Below are positions 1-8,134 of a DNA stretch of 64,000 bases, piece after piece. This DNA is from an uncultured Granulosicoccaceae bacterium (GTDB taxonomy: Bacteria > Pseudomonadota > Gammaproteobacteria > Granulosicoccales > Granulosicoccaceae). Position numbers and translations under genes: made by a program. Position 1 is the stretch's first letter. Every line of letters starts with the position of its first letter. Below the pieces are notes generated by a model. The model did not search any database and was not told the DNA's origin. It saw only the letters and a program-made list of their open reading frames with translations. The stretch lies in the NCBI GenBank assembly GCA_937922675.1, contig CALAJN010000014.1, positions 62,001 to 126,000 on the forward strand. Reading direction: 5' to 3'.

Positions 1-1443
1 GATGCCGCGCTCAGGCACGAGATACGGGTTCCACGGCCGAGTAACATCCATCTGCAGGGGCGATGCATCGGCGACGGATACAGCGGCTCCAGTAACCAGC
101 CTCTGACCGTCCAGACCTGAAGTGGCGTCAGCGGCTGACGATTCGCCGCTGCTATTGATGGCCGTTGCAGGAGCTACAGCAGGCGCTGCAACAGCACCTG
201 TCGCGCCGTTTGAGACAACACCGAGGCCGGCTACGCGATCAATGTCGCCCTCTTGAAGCGCAGCAGGATCAGCCTCGACTGACCCATCCAACGGAGCCTC
301 AGCCGCGCCCAATGAGAGGCTCGGATGAACCCCATCTACAGGCTTTGTGCGCGCACTGGACGCGGGGGTTACATCAGAGGTTACTTGCCCGGCAACAGCC
401 ATCGCAGCGGCGGCTGCTATCGGTGCTGAAGATGCGCGAGATGGACTTGGATCAATACCAGCGCCAGAAACACCACTATCGCTTGTGCCCATCGTCGACA
501 CGCTGACGGACTCTGTTGGGCCCAGGCTACGCAAACGGTCATTGCGTGATGGCACGGGAGACTCGCCAGTATTTTGAGCATTCGATGCCGGCAGGCCAGT
601 AGCGTCTTCTCTCGCGTAGGCACTCGCACCCGGCCGCTCTGCTCCTCTGGTCACAGACTCGCCGGCGACAAGGTCTGCGCCTGGGTTCTCGCCTGGGTTC
701 TCGCCTGGATTCTCGCCTGAGTTCTCACCTGGGTTCTCGCTTCGGTTCTCGCCTGCGTTCAAGCCTGGGCCTGAAGTAGAGCTAGCGTTGGTCGCTGCGG
801 CGGCATTCGACGGATCACGCGAGAATCTTGCGGCACTATCGTGTCCGAACCTGTCATCGCTCGTCTCGGTATCTGACTGCACAACAGCGCGGCCCAGTTG
901 TTCATGGGTCTCACTCCCGGCCCCCACGGATTCGCCACTCACAGCTTGCGTGCCCGGCAGGAGCTCGCCTGGCTCAGCCTTTGATGACTCAGCTGCCGCA
1001 GGGTTGCTTTCGTTTTCGTCTGGCAGCAGTGGATCGGGTGTCTCGCGAGTCATTTCATCGTGATCGCTTGCACCCTGAAGCGCCTGTTCGGATAGCACGT
1101 CCTCCGCTGTGTCTGCGGATCCCTGCAGCCTCAGCTCATCGCCCCTTGTCGCCTCAACAAGATTTGAGCTCCGATCGGCAGCTGTAACAGCGGCTTCTCG
1201 AGCGGCCTGTTCGGCGGACGTGTCTGCTTCTGAGCCCGTGTTTTGTTTGCGCGCCTGCTCTAGTTGAACTTCAAAGCTTGCACCCGCCACAGACGAATCT
1301 GCCGCTACCAACCCGTCGTCAAGCGCTGTGCTTCCAGCCGCCGTGGTTGACCCCGTGGCGGGTCCCGCAGCCGACACACTGACTGACGCGTTGGCGTTGA
1401 GCAGACTGACTACCGACGCTTGCTGTTGAGAGACTGCAACCAT
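1..1443 (-). CDS. fliK: Flagellar hook-length control protein FliK, N-terminal part (partial)
   Basis: The minus strand is open from the ATG at 1443 to the left window edge (481 codons, no stop). The start overlaps the fliJ stop in a TAATG arrangement, so the two are translationally coupled. The visible part is low-complexity, rich in Ala, Ser, Glu, Gly and Thr, starting MVAVSQQQASVVSL, with a run of PGEN-like tetrapeptides near residues 228-255. FliK N-termini are long, disordered and poorly conserved; the diagnostic C-terminal switch domain would lie outside the window. The call therefore rests on position directly after fliJ and on composition. FliK is secreted during hook assembly and switches export from hook to filament substrates. 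Confidence 0.7.
   Translation of the reverse strand, partial: MVAVSQQQASVVSLLNANASVSVSAAGPATGSTTAAGSTALDDGLVAADSSVAGASFEVQLEQARKQNTGSEADTSAEQAAREAAVTAADRSSNLVEATRGDELRLQGSADTAEDVLSEQALQGASDHDEMTRETPDPLLPDENESNPAAAESSKAEPGELLPGTQAVSGESVGAGSETHEQLGRAVVQSDTETSDDRFGHDSAARFSRDPSNAAAATNASSTSGPGLNAGENRSENPGENSGENPGENPGENPGADLVAGESVTRGAERPGASAYAREDATGLPASNAQNTGESPVPSRNDRLRSLGPTESVSVSTMGTSDSGVSGAGIDPSPSRASSAPIAAAAAMAVAGQVTSDVTPASSARTKPVDGVHPSLSLGAAEAPLDGSVEADPAALQEGDIDRVAGLGVVSNGATGAVAAPAVAPATAINSSGESSAADATSGLDGQRLVTGAAVSVADASPLQMDVTRPWNPYLVPERGI
679..762 (-). repeat. 12-bp tandem repeat inside fliK
   Basis: Seven head-to-tail copies of a 12-bp unit (GCCTGGGTTCTC on the plus strand, with one to three changes in the outer copies) lie in frame within fliK. 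They encode a PGEN-type tetrapeptide ladder in the minus-strand product. The unit length keeps the frame, so copy-number changes would lengthen or shorten the protein without breaking it. Confidence 0.85.
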
Positions 1444-1865
1444 TACAGCCCCCTGCAATGTGCTGGCGCGCTGATCGGGTCAATCAGATAGTCACGACGA
1501 CGCTGCTCACGTTGTTCCTGCTCGTTGGCACGCCGCTCAAGCATCTTGATTGATTCGCACTTGAGCAGAGCGGCGCGCAGACCAAGCTCGATGTGTGAGC
1601 GCTGCTCACGTACAGTCGCAATATGCTCGTCAACCGAGTCAAAACGCTCAACAAGACTTGCACTAAAACGCAAGCGTTGTTCGAGCATGGCGACACTCGT
1701 ATCGTCGCCCGCAGGTCGTCGGTAGCCCGCAGCGAGCATACCAAGCTCTCCGCGACGCAGCTCAAGCGCTTGCACATCAGCGTCGTGCTTGAGCAATCTG
1801 TGTCGCTGTTGTGTGGCACCCAGTTCTGCCACTTTCCTCAATGCCGCCATTCTCTGCGTTTTCAT
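1443..1865 (-). CDS. fliJ: Flagellar export chaperone FliJ
   Basis: A 140-residue, highly charged, largely helical protein (starts MKTQRMAALRKVAE), consistent with the coiled-coil FliJ family of about 145 residues. FliJ is the central stalk-like component that couples the FliI ATPase ring to the FlhA export gate. I chose the ATG at 1865 over the GTG one codon upstream because a GGGAGG ribosome-binding site (1874-1879) is then 8 nt away. The gene follows fliI after a 143-bp gap containing a hairpin and is coupled to fliK. Sequence conservation in FliJ is low, so position supports the call strongly. Confidence 0.85.
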   Translation of the reverse strand: MKTQRMAALRKVAELGATQQRHRLLKHDADVQALELRRGELGMLAAGYRRPAGDDTSVAMLEQRLRFSASLVERFDSVDEHIATVREQRSHIELGLRAALLKCESIKMLERRANEQEQREQRRRDYLIDPISAPAHCRGL

Positions 1866-1930
1866 CACGAGAGCCTCCCGTTGTGGGTTTGTTCACGTAA
1901 TCGGCAGATGTGAGACAGGATCGAGATTCT

Positions 1931-1954
1931 GATGCGTAATCAGTGTTACGCATC
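1931..1954 (-). other. Stem-loop between fliI and fliJ
   Basis: Perfect 9-bp inverted repeat: GATGCGTAA at 1931-1939 and TTACGCATC at 1946-1954, with a 6-nt loop. It lies in the only sizeable gap of the operon. No T-run follows on the minus strand, so it looks more like an mRNA processing or attenuation structure, or an operator, than a canonical terminator. The function is inferred. Confidence 0.5.
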
Positions 1955-2008
1955 GGGGTTACGCGCCTGGTGTAGTGCGACTAACCCGTGTAAGCAAACC
2001 GCAACCGA

Positions 2009-3388
2009 CTATTGAGTACCGGCGTCCTGTGCACTCTGAGCACTATCCACAAGCTCCGCCAGCATGGCCATGGCGCTGTCAATGGATACCCCTTCACCGA
2101 TATTCTGCTCAAGAAAAGCCTTGAGCCTCGGCTGAAACGCCATGGCCCGATCCAACTCGGCATCTGTGCCGCGCTCATACAAACCGGCTTGTACAAGATC
2201 CTCCTTCTGTCGCCAGACCGCGGCTAACTTGAGCACCCGGGACACCCGCTTCTGGGTTGTGCTGTCAGTGACTGAGGTACGCGTACGACTCACTGAAGAG
2301 CCAATATCAATCGCCGGATGACTGGCGGCATCGGCCAACGCTCGACTGAGCACAATATGGCCATCCAACACCGCTCGAGCCGCATCCACAACCGGATCAT
2401 TTTGATCGTCGCCTTCGGCGAGCACGGTGTAGAGGCCTGTGATGGTGCCACGCCCACTCAAGGACCCGGCACGTTCTACGTACTGTGGTAGCAAACTGAA
2501 TACCGACGGCGGATAGCCCTTGACCGTGGGCGGCTCACCACCGGCAAGACCGATCTCACGTTGTGCCTGAGCGATACGCGTCAGAGAATCGACCAACAGC
2601 AGAACATCACGCCCTGCATCGCGAAAGCCTTCTGCAATCGCTGATGCAAGCCAGGCCCCTCTGAGCCGTGCCAACGGGGGCCTGTCAGCAGGCACTGCAA
2701 CCACCACAGAGCGCGCCAATCCCTCGGGGCCCAGGGTATCGCGCACAAAATCACTGACCTCTCTTCCACGTTCCCCGATCAGGGCAATGACAGTAATCTC
2801 GGCACTGGAGTGCCGGGTCATCATGCCCAACAAGGAACTCTTGCCAACACCGCTACCGGCAAACAATCCCACACGCTGGCCTCGACCGAGGGTCAGCAAG
2901 GCATTGATTGAACGTACGCCCACATCAAAGGCCTGATCAACCGGTGCGCGTTCCAGCGGCTCAAGCTCTGCCCGTTCCATCGAGGCCCAGGTACAACCTG
3001 ACAAGGGACCTTTGTTGTCAACGGGCTCACCGGTCGCATCAATTACGCGGCCCAACAAGGCATCGCCGGTTGGAACATCAAGTGCACAGCCCAGTGGGCG
3101 TACACGGGCACCTCTGGACATACCCCTTGCAGCGGCTGTCAATGGCATCAATAGCGTACGTTCGCCGTCAAACCCAATGACTTCAGCTTCTATGGCCTGT
3201 ACACCCTGGCCCACACGACACCGCTCACCGAGAGACGCATCACAGCCCTCGGCAACCAGCGTCAGTCCGACCTGTGAAACCAGTCTCCCTTCGAGTACAG
3301 GTACCGTGGACACCAGTGACTCGCGATGCTGTGACAAGGCCTTGCACAGACGCTCGGTTGCAGCAACGCTCTGTGCTGAATCGCTCAT
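2009..3388 (-). CDS. fliI: Flagellar type III export ATPase FliI
   Basis: A 459-residue protein of the family's usual length. Walker A (GSGVGKSS) is near residues 178-185, Walker B-like LLLVDSLTR follows, and then the FliI/SctN stretch GLAGGEPPTVKGYPPSVF. It is homologous to F1 beta and forms a hexameric ring at the cytoplasmic base of the export apparatus, energising substrate unfolding and chaperone release. Its start overlaps the fliH stop by 4 nt (3385-3388), as expected for genes whose products form a FliH2-FliI complex. Confidence 0.97.
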   Translation of the reverse strand: MSDSAQSVAATERLCKALSQHRESLVSTVPVLEGRLVSQVGLTLVAEGCDASLGERCRVGQGVQAIEAEVIGFDGERTLLMPLTAAARGMSRGARVRPLGCALDVPTGDALLGRVIDATGEPVDNKGPLSGCTWASMERAELEPLERAPVDQAFDVGVRSINALLTLGRGQRVGLFAGSGVGKSSLLGMMTRHSSAEITVIALIGERGREVSDFVRDTLGPEGLARSVVVAVPADRPPLARLRGAWLASAIAEGFRDAGRDVLLLVDSLTRIAQAQREIGLAGGEPPTVKGYPPSVFSLLPQYVERAGSLSGRGTITGLYTVLAEGDDQNDPVVDAARAVLDGHIVLSRALADAASHPAIDIGSSVSRTRTSVTDSTTQKRVSRVLKLAAVWRQKEDLVQAGLYERGTDAELDRAMAFQPRLKAFLEQNIGEGVSIDSAMAMLAELVDSAQSAQDAGTQ

Positions 3389-4032
3389 CGTTCAACGACA
3401 GCGTCAATCCAGGCATCAGCGCCTGCATCGATCTCGGCAGATCCGGACGTGATACGACAGTCTCCACGCGACAAGCGCGAGTCGGACTTCAGGCAAGCAT
3501 GATCAAAGGTGTATCCGCCTGCATTCAGCAAGGCGATATCATCAGGATGCAGATAGATCGTTGGCTTTTCAGCAAACGAAGGCAACTGCTCAAGCGCTCG
3601 ATTGATAATGCGTCTGAACGCATCTCCATCCTGTTCAATCTCACGTCTCAATACCAGACGCGCCATCGAATCAATACACGCCAGCACTTCATCTTCAAGT
3701 CGGGTGTCGACCCGTGCACGCTCACGCTGAAGCGAGTGTACAAGTGCTGCAGCAGATGCCCCTGCCGAGGCTAGAGCTTCAGCGCGCCCTTCGCGATGAC
3801 CGCGCTCAAGACCGGCCTCAAGGCCAGCTCTCTCACCAGCCGCATGTCCTTCTGCCCAGGCTTGCTTGCGCGCGATCTCGGCATCAGAATCAAACGCTAT
3901 GGTCTCAGTCGGCACCGCATCGGCGACGCTCGTGGCCCTCCGCGGCACCCTCGAATCCGGCATTTCCAGACGCGGTGCGTGCCAGGTTCGAACGCGCGGC
4001 TCATCCGTGAGTCCCGAATCAGACGAAGTCAT
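3385..4032 (-). CDS. fliH: Flagellar assembly protein FliH
   Basis: A 215-residue protein from the ATG at 4032. The frame is open further upstream, but this start has GGGAGG about 9 nt before it and gives the normal FliH length. The middle carries the Gly/Glu/Arg-spaced helix typical of FliH (GHAAGERAGLEAGLERGHREGRAEA). The C-terminal half resembles the F1Fo b/delta-like FliH domain. FliH binds FliI, negatively regulates its ATPase and docks it to the C ring. The gene overlaps fliG by 14 nt and fliI by 4 nt. Confidence 0.93.
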   Translation of the reverse strand: MTSSDSGLTDEPRVRTWHAPRLEMPDSRVPRRATSVADAVPTETIAFDSDAEIARKQAWAEGHAAGERAGLEAGLERGHREGRAEALASAGASAAALVHSLQRERARVDTRLEDEVLACIDSMARLVLRREIEQDGDAFRRIINRALEQLPSFAEKPTIYLHPDDIALLNAGGYTFDHACLKSDSRLSRGDCRITSGSAEIDAGADAWIDAVVER

Positions 4033-5038
4033 CGCCTTTGCCTCCCAGCTGAATCTTGTCTTCATCAGCAAGACGCTTGGCAAGCGTGATGATGTCACGC
4101 TGCGCCTGCTCTACCTCAGACAAACGGACAGGCCCCTTGGCTGCCAGATCATCTCGCAGGATATCGGCCGCACGTGAGGACATGTTCTTGAACACCTTTT
4201 CGCTGAACAACTCTGATGCGCCCTTGAGTGCAATCAGCAGCATTTCGCTCTGAATCTCTCGCAACAGGTTCTGCATGTTGCGATCAGAGAGCATCTCAAG
4301 GCTTTCGAAGAGGAACATGCCTTCACGCAGCACACGTCCAAGTTCGTCATCTCGCTCATCTATGATCTCGAGTATTTTTTCCTCGGTGTCCTTGGGTACT
4401 GCATTCAATAGATCCGAGGCGCTCTGTACCCCGCCAATACCGGTGAGTTCCACCGTACTGTCTCGGTCAAACAGCTCGGTTATGATTTCATCAAGCTCCT
4501 TGAGCGCGGCCGGATGAATCTTGTCCAGACGCGTGACACGCATGATCAGATCAGCATGTATGTCTTCAGGCAAGCGACCTAAAACGTCTCCTGCCTGTTC
4601 ACTCGGCATGCGACACAGCACAGTAGCGATGATTTGTGGGTGCTCATCGCGCAACACTCGCGCAACGACACTGGGGTGCATCCATTTCAAGGCATCCAGT
4701 GCATTGCCGTTTTCAACTTCGGACATGCTCGACAACACATTCTCGGCCTTGCCTTCACCGATTGCGCGCTTGAGCGTGGTGGTAAAGTATTCCGCTGAGT
4801 CGAGTCCGAGTGAAGACTCACCGCGCACCTCACCTACAAACCCGTCCAGGGTGGCGCCGATTTCATCCTGACTGACCCCCTTGATGGCGCCCATGGCCTC
4901 TCCGAGAGACTGCACCTCATCGGGTTCCATGTGACGGAGTACGTTGGCGGCCTCCTCTTCGCCAAGTGCCATCAAGAGAATGGCTGCCTGGGATGCACCT
5001 CTCACCGAATCAGAGTTCTGACCGTCGCGATCAGCCAT
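4019..5038 (-). CDS. fliG: Flagellar motor switch protein FliG
   Basis: A 339-residue protein matching FliG in length. It contains the characteristic EHPQIIA motif of the middle domain (in DEHPQIIATVL) and the charged C-terminal torque helix region (DDELGRVLREGMFLFESL). FliG sits on the cytoplasmic face of the MS ring and interacts with the MotA stator and with FliM to generate and reverse torque. The ATG overlaps the fliF stop in TGATG, giving coupled translation. Confidence 0.97.
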   Translation of the reverse strand: MADRDGQNSDSVRGASQAAILLMALGEEEAANVLRHMEPDEVQSLGEAMGAIKGVSQDEIGATLDGFVGEVRGESSLGLDSAEYFTTTLKRAIGEGKAENVLSSMSEVENGNALDALKWMHPSVVARVLRDEHPQIIATVLCRMPSEQAGDVLGRLPEDIHADLIMRVTRLDKIHPAALKELDEIITELFDRDSTVELTGIGGVQSASDLLNAVPKDTEEKILEIIDERDDELGRVLREGMFLFESLEMLSDRNMQNLLREIQSEMLLIALKGASELFSEKVFKNMSSRAADILRDDLAAKGPVRLSEVEQAQRDIITLAKRLADEDKIQLGGKGDDFV

Positions 5039-6711
5039 CAGGACTCACCCACCCAGTCCTTGACCACTCGGGCAACGCGCTTGGGATCCTCTGCTGCCAT
5101 GGCGCGCGCCATGTTAAGTATGTCACCGTAGACAACCGGCGGATCAGGCAACAATGAGCCGTCGGCTTTGTCACTTTTGCCGTCTTCGTCGCCAGCAGTC
5201 TTGTCACTGTCGGCGCCGTCTTCATTCGCGGGCGCACCGAGTTGCGCGTTGCTCTCTGCAGGTGGCTCCGGTCTATTCAATACTCCGAGGCGTCGAACGG
5301 CAGGTCGGACAACCAGCATCACCAGTAGCAGCACCGCCAATCCAACCAGACTCTGGCGAACCATAGTCCAGACCCAGTCTTGCTGCCAGATCGGCAGAGG
5401 CTCTGGACCGTCAAACTCTTCTACCGGCTCAAAGCTCTGATTAGAAACGACAACTGTGTCTCCACGTGCCTGATCGAAGCCAATAGCCTCACGCGCCAGC
5501 TGCTCAAAGATGGCAAGCTGTTCTGGCTCCAGCGGAACACGTTCTACACTACCATCATCAGCCAAGGCCAGGCGGTCGTCGATGATCACTGCCGCCGACA
5601 ATCGGATGATCGAGCCTGGCGACTGGCGTAGATGTGTAATAGAGCGATCAAGCTCGAAGTTGCGTATCGCAGAGGCATCTGTCGGCACAGTCTCCGGCTG
5701 CTCTTCCGGGGCCTCTTGCGGGGCCTCTTGCGGGTCTACAAAGCCGTCACCCGGCGGTTGATTGGTCAGGGCGCCAGGAACGCCAGCAGCATCGGCCAGC
5801 ACATTACGTCGTGTCTCGGTCTGTTCACTACGCAGTTGCGCAGGGTCGGGCTCAAAGAGCTCCTCAGTCCTCTCAAGCGCTGAAAAGTCCAGCTCGGCGG
5901 TAACGACGGCCCGCACGCGCCCGGGACCTACCATAGGCGTGAGCAGTGACTCGATACGCTCTGCATAGAGAGACTCGAGCCGCCTCGCTTCCTGAAATCG
6001 CTCACGCGCCTGCCCACTTTCCTCATCACCACCGGACAGCAACCGTCCATATTGGTCAACCACTGTGACTTGAGTGGCATCCAGATACGGAATGCTGGAT
6101 GAGACAAGGCCGACGATAGCGCTGACCTGCTCCTCACCGATGCTGCCGCCACGCATGGGACGAATCATCACCGAAGCAGAAGCCTGCTCACGGTCACGCA
6201 CAAAGACCGATTGCTTGGGTACGGCAAGGTGAACACGGGCCGATTCAATACCCCGCATACTGCCAACCGTCCGGCTGAGCTCGGTCTCAAGCGCATGCTG
6301 ATAGCGCATCGTCTCGGTAAAATGACTCGTTCCAAGAGACGCATCCTGGTCGAGCATCTCAAGACCCACGTCGGAACGGTCAGAGAGTCCTGCGGCAGCA
6401 AGTTCCAGCCTGATGCTGCTCAGTTTGTCCTTGGGCACAAGGACCAGACCACTGCCTGGATCCATACGGTAGTCGGTGCCCGATGCGCTCAAGACCTCGA
6501 TGATCTGCAGCGCGTCCTGCCGGGAACCCTGCTCACCCAAGGGCACATAGTCAGGACGCAGACTCCAGAGAATCAAGCCTGCACCCAGCGCAGCAGCTGC
6601 TGCCAGTGTCAACAATGCACCCAGCTTGGGTGACGCCAGCGTCGCTGCCAGCACCGATGCAACGGTTGCCGGAGTCTCGGGTTGAGGAAGGTTACCGGAG
6701 GTAGTACTCAT
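5038..6711 (-). CDS. fliF: Flagellar MS-ring protein FliF
   Basis: A 557-residue membrane protein with two transmembrane segments (about residues 33-52 and 455-475) flanking the large periplasmic ring-building region, as in FliF (about 550 residues). Recognisable family stretches include VPLGEQGSRQDALQIIEVL and ESARVHLAVPKQSVFVRDR. The C-terminal tail after the second membrane segment is the FliG-binding part. FliF forms the inner-membrane MS ring, the foundation of the basal body. It lies between fliE (109-bp gap) and fliG (coupled). Confidence 0.97.
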   Translation of the reverse strand: MSTTSGNLPQPETPATVASVLAATLASPKLGALLTLAAAAALGAGLILWSLRPDYVPLGEQGSRQDALQIIEVLSASGTDYRMDPGSGLVLVPKDKLSSIRLELAAAGLSDRSDVGLEMLDQDASLGTSHFTETMRYQHALETELSRTVGSMRGIESARVHLAVPKQSVFVRDREQASASVMIRPMRGGSIGEEQVSAIVGLVSSSIPYLDATQVTVVDQYGRLLSGGDEESGQARERFQEARRLESLYAERIESLLTPMVGPGRVRAVVTAELDFSALERTEELFEPDPAQLRSEQTETRRNVLADAAGVPGALTNQPPGDGFVDPQEAPQEAPEEQPETVPTDASAIRNFELDRSITHLRQSPGSIIRLSAAVIIDDRLALADDGSVERVPLEPEQLAIFEQLAREAIGFDQARGDTVVVSNQSFEPVEEFDGPEPLPIWQQDWVWTMVRQSLVGLAVLLLVMLVVRPAVRRLGVLNRPEPPAESNAQLGAPANEDGADSDKTAGDEDGKSDKADGSLLPDPPVVYGDILNMARAMAAEDPKRVARVVKDWVGES

Positions 6712-6820
6712 TGCAGCGTCGCCTCAGTCACGTAAATCATCGACCCAGGATCCGGGGTTGGAACAACAAGCCGTGGATGGACAAGCCAGGTGTCTATAAA
6801 CAACAGGTGGGTAAGTACAG

Positions 6821-7153
6821 TCACAACGGCGTACTCATGATGTCTTGATACGCAGACATCATCTTGTTGCGGACCTGAGTCAGCGCCTCAAAGGAAATTC
6901 GAGCTTTCTGTGCCGCGATCATCACGTCTGTCAGTTCGACATCCGGGCTACCCGCTTCAAAAGCTCGCGTCAATTCGGCCGAGTGTTGGCTACGGGCATT
7001 GACGTTCTCGACAGAGCTCTTTACCAAGTCCGCAAAATCGACGCGCTGGGCGTCAGACTCAGCGGCTATCGGCTTTGCATCCGGTATACCTGCGTCGCGC
7101 GCCAAAGCGCTCATCTGCGAAAGCAGCGAGCTGGTGTCGATGGAGTTGGACAT
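6821..7153 (-). CDS. fliE: Flagellar hook-basal body protein FliE
   Basis: A 110-residue protein from the ATG at 7153. An upstream in-frame extension exists but would exceed the family length of about 105-110. The C-terminus has the conserved FliE stretch (VELTDVMIAAQKARISFEAL, then VRNKMMSAYQDIM). FliE is the first axial component and links the MS ring to the rod. It heads the fliEFGHIJK operon, with a sigma-54-like promoter about 60 nt upstream. No strong Shine-Dalgarno is visible. Confidence 0.95.
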   Translation of the reverse strand: MSNSIDTSSLLSQMSALARDAGIPDAKPIAAESDAQRVDFADLVKSSVENVNARSQHSAELTRAFEAGSPDVELTDVMIAAQKARISFEALTQVRNKMMSAYQDIMSTPL

Positions 7154-7212
7154 GCGTGTAAGTGTCGGATCCGATCCGTCTGCCGAGGACGTGACGCCTC
7201 GGGAAAACCGAC

Positions 7213-7227
7213 GCAATCGGTATGCCC
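7213..7227 (-). promoter_or_regulatory. Candidate sigma-54 (-24/-12) promoter for fliEFGHIJK
   Basis: On the minus strand the sequence reads GGGCAT-N5-TTGC, against the RpoN consensus TGGCAC-N5-TTGC. The diagnostic GG and GC doublets are 10 nt apart. The -12 element would place the transcript start about 48 nt before the fliE ATG. In Pseudomonas and Vibrio the fliE operon is RpoN-dependent and activated by FleR/FlrC, which fits. Two positions differ from consensus, and no activator gene is in view. Confidence 0.5.
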
Positions 7228-7681
7228 CGGCCGGTCGAAAAGCAGGAAACTGAAGCCCAGCTAACCGTTACATGCCGCTGCAATGCGGGAATTCGGGAAG
7301 TCGGTCAGCGTTACGTACTGCGCAGCTCAACCACGCGCTCATGCAATCGGCTCAGCTCCAGGCCTTCTGGCGCCAAAGTGTCACCAGACACGACACCGAC
7401 ACGGGCAAACATTCGCCTCGGCCATTTCCACTGTGCCCTCCCACCACGACGGCTGAACAAGCCATGCTGCAAGGCGACCGGGTATACAGGTACTGGTGGG
7501 TCCTGAGCATTGCAGGTTACCGGGACGGAATTCGCCCGCCTCGCCGTCTCGCGTCCGATTGGAATCCGCTCGGGCGGTTCGCCACACAAAATTGAGCAAT
7601 GGCAATCGGTACTACGCTGCCAGCAGTCGCTGTGACGAGTTGCGTGCCGGCAATAGTCGTTAGCAGAATGGCCACGTTCTA
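7228..7681. other. Gene-free stretch between the flagellar operon and csp
   Basis: About 450 bp without a convincing gene. The open frames here give compositionally odd peptides rich in Cys, Arg and His, with no recognisable domain and no ribosome-binding site. It may contain the enhancer region for a sigma-54 activator upstream of fliE; no clear site was identified by eye. Confidence 0.4.
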
Positions 7682-7713
7682 CTGATACCTGCCGAGGGTG
7701 TGGCAAGTATCAG
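7682..7713 (-). terminator. Hairpin downstream of csp, candidate terminator
   Basis: A 12-bp inverted repeat (CTGATACCTGCC at 7682-7693 and GGCAAGTATCAG at 7702-7713, one wobble pair, 8-nt loop) begins 21 nt after the csp stop. There is no T-tract on the minus strand, so it may act as a Rho-assisted or mRNA-stabilising structure rather than a textbook intrinsic terminator. Confidence 0.5.
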
Positions 7714-7734
7714 GCCGGTCTGCAACATCACAAA

Positions 7735-7953
7735 TCAGGCAATCGTCGCCACCTCTGACGCTTGCCAGCCCTTGTCACCCTGAGAGGCGACAAATTCGAC
7801 CTGCTGACCCTCTGTCAATGAGCGATAACCTTCACCAACAATAGCGCGATAGTGGACAAACACATCATCACCTTCCGGGCTGATGATGAAACCGTACCCC
7901 TTGGCATTATCAAACCACTTCACTGTTCCCTGCTTTCTTTGTCCTTCAGTCAT
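7735..7953 (-). CDS. Cold-shock domain protein (CspA family)
   Basis: A 72-residue single cold-shock domain. The RNP1-like motif KGYGFI and the RNP2-like VFVHY are present, preceded by the usual [11 protein letters not shown] opening. Such proteins bind single-stranded RNA and DNA and melt mRNA structure, as in E. coli CspA-E (about 70 residues). The ATG at 7953 is favoured over the GTG one codon upstream because AGGA (7961-7964) is 7 nt away. It is monocistronic. Whether it is cold-induced cannot be told from the sequence. Confidence 0.96.
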   Translation of the reverse strand: MTEGQRKQGTVKWFDNAKGYGFIISPEGDDVFVHYRAIVGEGYRSLTEGQQVEFVASQGDKGWQASEVATIA

Positions 7954-8134
7954 CACATTTTCCTACCTACAGACCGCAACTCCTAAACATCCAGACTGGA
8001 AATCCGGACGCACTGAATCTGAACCTAGCATGCAGCGGCAGCGCCTTCCCTTCTCGCAAGGCCTGTGAAAAACTTGTTCACAATCATGGGAAGCAGGCAC
8101 GTACACTCACGTTCCCAAGAGCGATTGGTAGCGC

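Noticed and set aside
7311-7706. 131-codon minus-strand open frame between csp and fliE
   Set aside because: Composition is rich in Arg, Cys, His and Trp with no domain, no ribosome-binding site, and it runs through the hairpin after csp. Judged non-coding.
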